49,542 nucleotides of DNA from Rubrivivax sp. Lineage in GTDB: Bacteria > Pseudomonadota > Gammaproteobacteria > Burkholderiales > Burkholderiaceae_C. Below the pieces are notes generated by a model that made no database searches, was not told the origin of the DNA, and was given only the letters and a program-made list of their open reading frames with translations. The first letter of the stretch is position 1; every line of letters starts with the position of its first letter. The stretch lies in the NCBI GenBank assembly GCA_016790435.1, contig JAEUPE010000116.1, positions 1-49,542 on the forward strand, given 5' to 3'. Made by a program: the position numbers and the translations under genes. Below, in pieces: positions 33,652 through 41,559 of the stretch.

Positions 33652-34884
33652 ATGTCGCGCTCTCACAGGCTGCAGGGGGCCCGCCGGGCGCGATTCGCAG
33701 CGGCCTGGGCCGCGTTTTGCCTGGTCGCGTGCATGACCGGGTGCGGCGCGGAGGCGTCTGCCATTGCGACGGACTTGCCGTGGCTCTTCATCACCGTGGC
33801 GTTCGTGGCCAATGCCGCGGCCTTCTTCGCGTGCGGCCACCTGCTCGCCCGCTCGCGGCAGCCACGCGGCGACCGCGAGGCCCCGGCAGAGACGCCGCCT
33901 GCCGAACCGGTATCGGCCACGAACATCGACGCCGGCGAGCTCCTCGAGGCGCTGGCCGGCGCGGCCCTGCTGGCCACGCGGCAGCCTCAAACGCCTGCCG
34001 TGCTCTGCCTCAATGCGCCCGCACGCTCGATCTGGCCGCATGCCGGGGTCGGCGCGCCGCTCGAGACCCTGACCGGGCTGAGCCCGGCGGCGCGGTCCAC
34101 GCTCGATGCCCTGCGCCCCGGGCAGGCCATCAGCTTCGATGGGTGGCGACTGGCGATGCTCCCGGACGGATCCGGGCCGGAGGCGGCGCGCTACCTGATC
34201 GTGCAGTTGCCAGGCGCGTCGGCCGAGGGCGAACTCTTCGGCTCGACTTTGTCGCACGACCTGCGCGCGCCGATCCGCGTCGTCGAAGGCTTCACCCGCA
34301 TCGTCAAGGAGGACTACGGCGGGCAACTCGACCGCGTCGGCAACGACCACCTCGACCGCGTGCTCGGCGCGGCGGCGCGCATGAACCTGATGATCGACGC
34401 TCTGCTGACGATGGCCCGGCTGTCGGCGCAACCACTGGCGCGCCAGCCGGTGGACCTGTCGCAACTGGCGTTCTACGTGCTCGACGATCTGCGCCGCGGC
34501 GGCGGCGCGCGCACCGTCGAGGTGGACATCGAGCCCGGGCTCAGCGCCAGCGGCGACCCCACCCTGCTGCGCCTGGTGCTCGAGAACCTGCTGGGCAACG
34601 CCTGGAAGTACACCTCGCGCGCCGAGAACACCCACATCGCCGTGCGCGGCGCCTCGCACAACGGCGAACGCGCCTTCGCCATCAGCGACAACGGCGCGGG
34701 GTTCGACATGCGCTCGGCCGACCGGCTGTTCGGCCTCTTCCAGCGCCTGCACAGCGCCAACGACTTTCCCGGCCATGGCGTCGGCCTCGCCTCGGTACGC
34801 CGCATCGTGCGCCGCCATGGCGGCGACATCTGGGCCGAGGGCCGGCCCGGCCAGGGCGCGACCTTCACCTTCACGCTCGGGTGA
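33652..34884 (+). CDS. Membrane-anchored sensor histidine kinase
   Basis: A 410-aa kinase. The N-terminus has two hydrophobic stretches (FAAAWAAFCLVACMTGCG and LPWLFITVAFVANAAAFFACGHLL) with almost no periplasmic loop. A short PAS-like part of about 100 residues follows, then HisKA (STLSHDLRAPIRVVEGF, His202) and the ATPase domain (N box ENLLGNAWKYTS near 311, G1 DNGAGFD near 346, G2 GHGVGLA near 375). HisKA with SHDLRAPIR resembles kinases related to bacteriophytochromes and circadian input. No regulator gene follows on the same strand. It is divergent from the HPt gene and convergent with the ANTAR-like regulator gene. Confidence 0.88.
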   Translation: MSRSHRLQGARRARFAAAWAAFCLVACMTGCGAEASAIATDLPWLFITVAFVANAAAFFACGHLLARSRQPRGDREAPAETPPAEPVSATNIDAGELLEALAGAALLATRQPQTPAVLCLNAPARSIWPHAGVGAPLETLTGLSPAARSTLDALRPGQAISFDGWRLAMLPDGSGPEAARYLIVQLPGASAEGELFGSTLSHDLRAPIRVVEGFTRIVKEDYGGQLDRVGNDHLDRVLGAAARMNLMIDALLTMARLSAQPLARQPVDLSQLAFYVLDDLRRGGGARTVEVDIEPGLSASGDPTLLRLVLENLLGNAWKYTSRAENTHIAVRGASHNGERAFAISDNGAGFDMRSADRLFGLFQRLHSANDFPGHGVGLASVRRIVRRHGGDIWAEGRPGQGATFTFTLG

Positions 34885-34918
34885 GGCCCGAGGCGCTCGG
34901 TTCACCGACTCCCGAGAT

Positions 34919-35554
34919 TCACTCGCCGCTGCGCGCGAGTTCCTCGACCGCACCGATCAACCGCTCGGCCTGCGCCGCGCCCGTGATGCCCAGTTCGTTG
35001 GCCAGACGCTGGAGCCGGGCGAAGGCCTGCGTGCGCGTCAGCGAATGGCGGTGCATGAGGATGCCCACGGCCAGCGGCATCGGGTCGGACAGGCCGTCGC
35101 GCGCCACGGGCGCCACTGGCGCCGCCAGCGCCGGCTCGGCCTTGATGCGCGCGAAGGCCGCCTCGACGCCGGGCACGATCTGGCCCACGTCGAGCGGCTT
35201 CACCAGGTAGGCCAGCGCACCCAGGCGCTGCACTTCGGCCACCGTGGCGTCGTCGGAGAACGCCGACAGGAACATGAACGGGATGCGATACGCATCGCGC
35301 AGCGTCGCCGCCACGTCGAAGCCGCTCTTGCCCTCCATGCGGATGTCGAGCAGCGCCAGTTGCGGCCGGTGCTCGCGGGCGAGCAGGATGGCGTCGTCAC
35401 CGTTGTCGGCGTCGATCACCTCGTAGCCGGCCTGCGCCAGCCCGTGCGCCACGGTGGCCAGCACCAGGCGATCGTCGTCGACGACCAGGATGCGGCCCTT
35501 CGAGACCGGCGGGCTCGCCGGTCCGCTCGGCGGGGCACCTGGAGCGGAGGACAT
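34919..35554 (-). CDS. Response regulator with ANTAR-like output domain
   Basis: 211 aa from ATG 35554, whose start lies 10 bp beyond the stop of the multi-PAS kinase gene. Receiver domain (DDD at 26-28, phosphoacceptor Asp70 in LALLDIRMEGKSG, Lys119 in YLVKPL), then a linker and a C-terminal ANTAR-type three-helix unit (PMPLAVGILMHRHSLTRTQAFARLQRLANELG, about 159-190). ANTAR proteins bind nascent RNA to prevent termination, as in amide or nitrate utilisation genes. Here the helix pattern is kept but somewhat divergent. The likely partner is the HisKA_2-type kinase encoded directly upstream, which is a common pairing. Confidence 0.88.
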   Translation of the reverse strand: MSSAPGAPPSGPASPPVSKGRILVVDDDRLVLATVAHGLAQAGYEVIDADNGDDAILLAREHRPQLALLDIRMEGKSGFDVAATLRDAYRIPFMFLSAFSDDATVAEVQRLGALAYLVKPLDVGQIVPGVEAAFARIKAEPALAAPVAPVARDGLSDPMPLAVGILMHRHSLTRTQAFARLQRLANELGITGAAQAERLIGAVEELARSGE

Positions 35555-35564
35555 GGCCGGATTG

Positions 35565-38500
35565 TCACCCAGGCGTGGCCACCGCCACGCCATTGCCGGC
35601 GATTGCAGCCGCCGCCCCGTCGGGCAGGCGCACGCTCGGCGGCTGCAGGCGCAGCGTCGCAACCACCTCGGCGCCCTGCGCAACGAGAGAGAGCTGAGCC
35701 CCCCGGCGCGGCAGCAGCGCACGCACCAGACCGAGGCCGGACACGCCGGCCGGCACCCGCTCGAGCTCGAAGCCTTCCTTCAGGCGCCCGGCCGCGGCAA
35801 CGCAGATGCGCACCTGCACGCCCTCGTCCAGCACCTGCACGCGCACGACCGTGCCCTCGCCATGCTTGACCGCGTTCGTGAGCAGTTCATTCAGGATGAG
35901 CGCGAGCGGAATCGCCTCGGCCTCGGGCAGCAGGTGCTTCGCCGTTCCAGCCTGCACCTCGATCGCCCGCCCGAAAGTGCGCTGCACCGCCTGGGCGATG
36001 GAGCCGACCAGCCGCGCCACCGCCAGCGGCCCACCCTGCGCGGTCTGCCCCAGCGGCCCACCCACCTGCAACCCGTAGACCTGGGCGATCGCCTGCACCT
36101 GGCTCACCGCCTCGATGAGCACGCCGGCCACCTCCGGGCGACGGTCGGCGTTCTGCTTCAACAGGCCGGCCACCCCCTGCAGGTTGTTCTTGATGCGATG
36201 GTGCACCTCGCGCACGAGCACCTCTCGCTGCGCGATGGCCTCGCGCAGGCGCGCTTCGTTGGCCGCGCGCTGCTCGGTGACGTCGCTGGCGAGCAGCATC
36301 ACCTGCCCCACCTCGCCGAACTGGTCGCCGGCCGCACCGAGCGCGGCGACGCGGCAGTCCCACACGCGCAGAGAAGCCGCGTCGCCGGAAGTCTGGTCGC
36401 CTGTTCCTGCCGAGCCGGTGCGCTCGTCGCGCCACTCGTGCGAGGCCGCCTCGCCGGGCGCGACCGAGCCGAGCCATCCGGCCAGCGCCTCGCCCAGGGC
36501 ACGGTTGGGCAGGTTCGGCAGCGCCAGCACCGCCCTTTCGTTGCCGGCACCACCGTCGTCGATGCCGAACAGCGCCGCCGCCGTGCGGTTGATCTGCAGC
36601 AGCTGGCCACGACGCGCATCGAACAAGGCGATCGCCAGCGGCGCCGTCTCGATGAGGCGCTGCAACGAGGCCTGCGTGCGCGCGATGCTCACCTCGGCCT
36701 GGCGGCGGCGCTCGATGTCGAGGAAGGCGAAGGTCAGCTGTGTCGTGCCGGTGTCGAGCGTGCTCGCCACCGCGTTGCCCACGACCCAGAACTCGCGTCC
36801 GTCGCGGCCGCGCAGCCGACACTCGAACGTATCGATCCGCCCCTCGCGCGCCCGCTGCCACCAGTCGGTGCGGCGCAGCGGATGGTCGGGCTCCGGCGTG
36901 GCCACGGTGCTGATCGGCTCGCCGACAAAGTCCGCCAGCTCGCCGGAGAACATGCGCCGCGCCGAGCGGTTCATCCAGTCGATGCCGTCCGCGCCCACCG
37001 TGACAATGCCCACGAGCACCGAGTTAAGCACGGCGCGCGTGCGCTCGGCCTGCGCCGCCAGCGCTTCGCGCGCACGGTGCCGCTCGTCGACATCGACGAA
37101 GGAGCAGATGCTCGCCAGGCCGGGCTCCGCGCCGGGGGAGTCGGCCAGGCCCTCGGCGTCGAGCGCGCGCACGGCCACCTGCACCCAGCGCAGGCTGCCG
37201 TCGCGGTGTCGCAGCAGGCGTTCGTCGGCGAAGCGGCCCGACTGCCGGAGCGCGCTCGCGACACGCGCCTCGAAATCGACGCAGGCCCGCGCGTCCTCGT
37301 ACAGCTCGGCCGGATCCAGCGTGCCCAGCTCAGGGACCGCGTAGCCGGTCAGCTGCGCCATCGCCTGGTTGGCGCGCACGAAGCGTGTGCCGCGCTGCAC
37401 CACCATGCCCACGTCGGAGAGATTGAAGACCAGCTCACGGTCCGACAGCGCGCGCTCGAGTTCGGCCTGCTGGGCCTTCAGGCGCGTGATGTCGGTGAGC
37501 ACGGCCACCGCCTCGGCCGTCTCGCCGCCACTGTCGGCCCGTCGCACCGAGAGCGCCACCCAGCGCGCGGGTGGCGCGGCCGCGGCAGCAGACGCTGCGC
37601 CCGCGCGCATGGCACCCCCGGTGGGCACATCGGCGGCCAGCTCGAACTCGACGTCGTAGCGCCGCTCGCTCTGCAGCGCCGCCAGCGCCTCGGCCACCAC
37701 CGACTCGGGCACGCCCTGCCGGCCGAGGATCTCGGCCAGCGAGGCGCCCGCGGCGGCACCCGGCTCGAAGCCCAACATGCGCTCGAACGGCCGGTTGCAG
37801 CGCACCAGCGCCGGCCCGCGCAGGTAGGCGATGCCGGCCGTCGAGCTCTCCAGGATGGTCGTCAGCTCGCGCAGCAGTTGCGCGTTGCGCCGCTGTGCCA
37901 GCTCCTGCTCGGTGACATCGAGCGTGACCACCGAAGTCGTCGGCCGGCCGGCGGCCAGCACGCCCGGCTCGACGCGCGTGAGCAGCCAGCGCACGCCGAG
38001 CTCGGCATGGCGGACCGCGTAGCGCACCTCGATGCGGCGGCCTTCGCGCAGCGCACGCTGCAGGCGCTCGTAGTCGGGCAACGAGTCGGCCACGACAAGT
38101 TCGCGACTGATGTGGTGCAAGGCACTGCGGGCCGACGGCGCGGGCGTCGGCACGCTCTCCTGCGGGCTCGGCGGCCGCGGCGCATCGGCAGGGGCATGGC
38201 GGGAATCGAGCCAGCCACGCGCCGGGTCGAAGGTCGCGACGCCGATGCTGGCCGTGCTCATGAGCATGCCCTTCTCGAGTTGCGCGAGATCGCGCTCGTC
38301 CTCGGCGCTGCGGTCCTCGACGACCGCCATGATGCGGCCCGTCGATCCCTCGCCGCCCGGGGTTCCGGGCAGGCCGGCCGGCCCGGACATGCGCGCCAGT
38401 CGCGCCACCAGGCGCCGGCTTCGCCCCGCGGCCAACGGTACGAGCGCCTGGCGCACCAGCACGGGCGCGCCCGGAAGGAGCGCAGGGTGCGCGCGGCCGC

Positions 38501-39173
38501 CGTCCGGTGCGTCCTCCCAACCGAGCAGGTGGCGCAGTTCCGGGCCGGCGTCGGGCAGTACCTCGGGCACGCGCTGCACGAGCGTCTCGAAGGCCGCGTT
38601 CGAACGCACGATCAGCCCGTCGTCGTCGTAGACGAGCATGCCCGCGCCGGCAAGCTCGAACCACTGGTCGAGCTCGTCCTCGCCGCGGCGCACCTGCTCG
38701 CGCGCGCGGCTCTCGAAGCTCAGGTCCTGCATGAGGGCCAGCCAGCGAGGCACGGCCCGTCCGTCATCTTGCGGCTCGGCCTGCAGGGGCTGCAAGGCGA
38801 GCGAGAGCCAGTTCTCGCGTCCACGCCCGTCGGTCAGGCGCAGGGGCAGCAGCGGCGCCGGCGCGCCGCCCGCCAGAGCCTGCAGCGCCTCGCTGCGCTC
38901 GGCCTCGTGCGCCTCGCGCTCGGCCGCCGGCAGCAACGATGTCAGCGACCGGCCACGGGCCTTCAGCGCCGCCGCCGGGCCAAGCAGTTCTTCGAAGCTC
39001 GGGTTGAGCGCCAGCAGCCGGAAGTCCACATCCAGCAGCGCCGCCGCGAAGGGCATGCGCCACAGCGCCGCAAGCCCCGTAGCGGACAGCACCGGTTGGG
39101 TCGGATCGAAGGGATCCGGTGGCGGCACGTCGTCCACCAAGGCGTCGAACAGGCTGGCTTGCCTCTGTGACAT
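35565..39173 (-). CDS. Multi-PAS HisKA_2 (HWE-related) sensor histidine kinase
   Basis: About 1202 aa, soluble, with no membrane helix. Six or so PAS/PAC repeats precede the kinase core. Segments such as PFAAALLDVDFRLLALNPSFEELLG, AGAGMLVYDDDGLIVRSNAAFETLV, STAGIAYLRGPALVRCNRPFERMLG, SDVGMVVQRGTRFVRANQAMAQLTG, VLVGIVTVGADGIDWMNRSARRMF and APLAIALFDARRGQLLQINRTAAALFG mark them. The core has REVHHRIKNNLQ (His near 992) and N box LILNELLTNAVKHGE (near 1093), typical of HisKA_2/HATPase kinases that signal through ANTAR regulators. Start ATG 39173 (a GTG precedes it). It is followed directly by the ANTAR-type regulator gene. Confidence 0.9.
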   Translation of the reverse strand: MSQRQASLFDALVDDVPPPDPFDPTQPVLSATGLAALWRMPFAAALLDVDFRLLALNPSFEELLGPAAALKARGRSLTSLLPAAEREAHEAERSEALQALAGGAPAPLLPLRLTDGRGRENWLSLALQPLQAEPQDDGRAVPRWLALMQDLSFESRAREQVRRGEDELDQWFELAGAGMLVYDDDGLIVRSNAAFETLVQRVPEVLPDAGPELRHLLGWEDAPDGGRAHPALLPGAPVLVRQALVPLAAGRSRRLVARLARMSGPAGLPGTPGGEGSTGRIMAVVEDRSAEDERDLAQLEKGMLMSTASIGVATFDPARGWLDSRHAPADAPRPPSPQESVPTPAPSARSALHHISRELVVADSLPDYERLQRALREGRRIEVRYAVRHAELGVRWLLTRVEPGVLAAGRPTTSVVTLDVTEQELAQRRNAQLLRELTTILESSTAGIAYLRGPALVRCNRPFERMLGFEPGAAAGASLAEILGRQGVPESVVAEALAALQSERRYDVEFELAADVPTGGAMRAGAASAAAAAPPARWVALSVRRADSGGETAEAVAVLTDITRLKAQQAELERALSDRELVFNLSDVGMVVQRGTRFVRANQAMAQLTGYAVPELGTLDPAELYEDARACVDFEARVASALRQSGRFADERLLRHRDGSLRWVQVAVRALDAEGLADSPGAEPGLASICSFVDVDERHRAREALAAQAERTRAVLNSVLVGIVTVGADGIDWMNRSARRMFSGELADFVGEPISTVATPEPDHPLRRTDWWQRAREGRIDTFECRLRGRDGREFWVVGNAVASTLDTGTTQLTFAFLDIERRRQAEVSIARTQASLQRLIETAPLAIALFDARRGQLLQINRTAAALFGIDDGGAGNERAVLALPNLPNRALGEALAGWLGSVAPGEAASHEWRDERTGSAGTGDQTSGDAASLRVWDCRVAALGAAGDQFGEVGQVMLLASDVTEQRAANEARLREAIAQREVLVREVHHRIKNNLQGVAGLLKQNADRRPEVAGVLIEAVSQVQAIAQVYGLQVGGPLGQTAQGGPLAVARLVGSIAQAVQRTFGRAIEVQAGTAKHLLPEAEAIPLALILNELLTNAVKHGEGTVVRVQVLDEGVQVRICVAAAGRLKEGFELERVPAGVSGLGLVRALLPRRGAQLSLVAQGAEVVATLRLQPPSVRLPDGAAAAIAGNGVAVATPG

Positions 39174-39202
39174 CACCGCGGCGGCTGGCGCTCGTGAATC
39201 GC

Positions 39203-40480
39203 TCAGTCGACCAGCCGGGCGGCCTTCAGCGCCGCGAGCAGCGCTGCGTTGACTTCGAGAGGCTGCAGCATCAGCTGCTCGGACGCCTCACGGATGTCGA
39301 ACACGGCCTCCTGCTCCACGGCCTGCACGAGTTGCAGGTAGGGCTGGTAAGGCCCGCCCTCGCCCAGCAAGGCCAGGCGCACCCGCTCGGGCACGGGCAC
39401 GCCCTCCAGCAACTGGGCCACGGGCTGGCGCAGCAGGCGGTCGAGCAGCGAGAAGATGCCGCAGATGAACATCTCGGCGGACATCTCGGGGTCGCCGTGC
39501 GGCCGGGCTAGTTCTTCCATGAACAGGCCGCGGCGCACCGCGGCGTGCATGGTGACGCGTGCACCCGGCTCGTTCGACGAACTGGCCAGCAGCAGCGCCA
39601 ACCAGCGCTTGAGCCGCTGGTGACCCAGCAGCATCACGGCGTGGCCAAAGGAGTTCACCTCCACGGAAAGGCCGAAGGCGGGCGAGTTCAGGTAGCGCAG
39701 CAAGCGGAACGCGATGGTCGGCTCGCGCTTGAGCATGGCCTCCAGGCGACTGGCCGGCTCTTCACGGTCCACGCCGCGGATGAGGTCCATCACCACCGTC
39801 ACGTCGGCCGGCACGGGTCGCTTGAGGTCACCCTTCAGCACCGCCTCGTCGCGCGACCAACCGAGCACGGCGACCGCACCGCGCTGGAAGGCCTGTTCGG
39901 CCTCGGCAGAGGTGCGCACGCCCGTCTGCACGGTGGTCACCTTGCGCACGCCGGAGGTGGCGCCGGCGCCACCGTCGGTGCGGCGCTCCTCGCCGGCATC
40001 GACGAGCGAGTGGCTGAAACAGGCCAGCACCTCTGGGGGCAGCGGCTTGAGCGGTCGGCCCTTGATGAGCAGCACGCTGCCGGCCCGGTGCAGCGCCGCC
40101 AGGGCGTCCGCCTGGGCTGGATCGCCGGCCATGAACGCCGGCACCTCGATCAGGAACTGCCCAGGCGGGCACGTCGCGAGCACCGCTCGCAAGAGGCTCT
40201 CACCGGCGATGTTGAGCGCCACCGGCTTTTCCGCGCCGGGCGCCCGCGCGCCGGCAACCACCGGGTCGAGCGGCCGCATGGGCTTGCCGTCGGCACTGGT
40301 CTGCGGCCGGGGCCAGACGGCCTCGAGCGCGGTCATCAGCGACGTGGCATCCGCGGCACTGCCGAGGGCATCGGGCCGCTCGGGAAAGATGGTGAGCCGC
40401 GTGGCCACCACCTCGCGGCGGCGGTCCACCATCGGGCTGTAGCCCAGGGCCACCTGGCCCAGCACGGAATGCTCTTGCAT
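39203..40480 (-). CDS. HDOD-domain protein with degenerate EAL-like N-terminus
   Basis: A 425-aa YuxH-like protein from ATG 40480. The N-terminal part (about 1-190) keeps the outline of an EAL domain: LGQVALGYSPMVDRR where catalytic EALxR would be, EVPAFMAGDP and VLLIKGRPLKPLPPEVL. All metal-binding residues are missing, so phosphodiesterase activity is not expected. The C-terminal HDOD domain (about 200-400) shows PTIAFRLLRYLNSPAFGLSVEVNSFGHAVMLLGHQRLKRWLALLL and SAEMFICGIFSLLDRLL. It lies 92 bp after flgL on the same strand, so it may belong to flagellar or chemotaxis control. Relatives act as signalling scaffolds. Confidence 0.85.
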   Translation of the reverse strand: MQEHSVLGQVALGYSPMVDRRREVVATRLTIFPERPDALGSAADATSLMTALEAVWPRPQTSADGKPMRPLDPVVAGARAPGAEKPVALNIAGESLLRAVLATCPPGQFLIEVPAFMAGDPAQADALAALHRAGSVLLIKGRPLKPLPPEVLACFSHSLVDAGEERRTDGGAGATSGVRKVTTVQTGVRTSAEAEQAFQRGAVAVLGWSRDEAVLKGDLKRPVPADVTVVMDLIRGVDREEPASRLEAMLKREPTIAFRLLRYLNSPAFGLSVEVNSFGHAVMLLGHQRLKRWLALLLASSSNEPGARVTMHAAVRRGLFMEELARPHGDPEMSAEMFICGIFSLLDRLLRQPVAQLLEGVPVPERVRLALLGEGGPYQPYLQLVQAVEQEAVFDIREASEQLMLQPLEVNAALLAALKAARLVD

Positions 40481-40572
40481 GTGGTTCTCGCCCCCTGTCA
40501 AGCCCAACCGGCCGGCGGCGGCCCCCTGCGACGGCTCGCGCCGCCGGAAGTCTCTCGGAAGACCGCAGCCCC

Positions 40573-41505
40573 TCAGCGCAGGTAGTCGAACAGCGACATG
40601 CGCTGCACGATGGAGTACGACTGGAGCGCGGCATCGTAGCCGCTCTGGCGGGCCTGGAAGTCGGAGACGGCGGCCACCATGTCCAAATCCTCACTGCTCG
40701 AGCGCTCCTCCTGGGCTTCGAGCTTGCCCTGGGCCAGGCGATCCTCGATGTCGTCGGCACGGCGCAACGATTCGCCGGTGCGCGAGCGCCAGCGCGACAG
40801 GTTCTCCGCGAGCGCGTCGATGTCACCGAGGCCGTCTCGCACCCCCTGCGCGATGACCGTGGTGTCGCGCCCGGGCGTGGCCAGTTCGCCGGCGACGCGG
40901 TCGAGCACGTCGAACACCGACAGCGTCGCGCCCGGGTTCTGCGGATCGGGCGCCTGCAGCCAGGCCGCGCGGCCGTCGACCGTGAGCGGGGTCGCCTCGC
41001 CGGAGGCCGTGTAGAGCTCGCCGGCGGCGGCGACATAGGTCACCCCGCCAATGCCGTCCACGAGCGGCGGCTGGTCGGCGCCCTGGCCGCCGAACAGGTA
41101 ACGACCGGCGCCGTCGCTGCGGTTGGCCAGCGTCAGCAGGTCGTTGCGCAGGCCTCGGATCGAGTCGGCGAGCGAGGCGCGCTCGGCATCGCTGAACGAA
41201 CCGTTGCCGGCCTGCATGACCCGTTCACGCACCTGCTGCATCAGTTCGCCGGCGTCGCCGAGCGCCGCCTCCACCTGCTGCATCGCGCTGCGGCTGGTGT
41301 CCAGCGCGCGCTGGTCGGCTTCGGCCCGGTTGACGGCGGCCATCGCGCGCTCGGCGCGAGCCGCCGCCGCGGGGTCGTCGCTGGCACGGATCACGCGCTT
41401 GCCGCTCGTGAGCCGCTCCTGCGCCTCGGTCATCTCCTGCTGGCGTCGCTGCAGGTTGCGCACGCTGTTGTCGAAGGCGTTGGCGGCGGTGATGCGCAGG
41501 GACAA
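40573..41505 (-). CDS. flgL: Flagellar hook-filament junction protein FlgL (HAP3)
   Basis: A 310-aa protein without signal peptide, exported by the flagellar type III system. The flagellin-like N-terminal helix is clear (SLRITAANAFDNSVRNLQRRQQEMTEAQERLTSGKRVIRASDDPAAAARAERA). The C-terminal helix SEDLDMVAAVSDFQARQSGYDAALQSYSIVQRMSLFDYLR completes the coiled coil. The middle carries DGAGRYLFGGQGADQPPLV, as in FlgL. It links the hook-associated protein FlgK to the filament. It follows flgK after 54 bp and is the last of the flg genes here. Confidence 0.95.
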   Translation of the reverse strand: MSLRITAANAFDNSVRNLQRRQQEMTEAQERLTSGKRVIRASDDPAAAARAERAMAAVNRAEADQRALDTSRSAMQQVEAALGDAGELMQQVRERVMQAGNGSFSDAERASLADSIRGLRNDLLTLANRSDGAGRYLFGGQGADQPPLVDGIGGVTYVAAAGELYTASGEATPLTVDGRAAWLQAPDPQNPGATLSVFDVLDRVAGELATPGRDTTVIAQGVRDGLGDIDALAENLSRWRSRTGESLRRADDIEDRLAQGKLEAQEERSSSEDLDMVAAVSDFQARQSGYDAALQSYSIVQRMSLFDYLR

Positions 41506-41559
41506 GGGGCGTCTCCGTTCGTCAAGTGTCAGTGGGGGTCAGTAGGTCAGGGGGCTTCG

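Noticed and set aside
35454-39170. 1238-codon open frame on the plus strand opposite the multi-PAS kinase gene
   Set aside because: The opposite strand has clear PAS, HisKA_2 and ATPase motifs. The plus-strand translation is Arg/His/Gln-rich without motifs, a normal shadow in GC-rich coding DNA.
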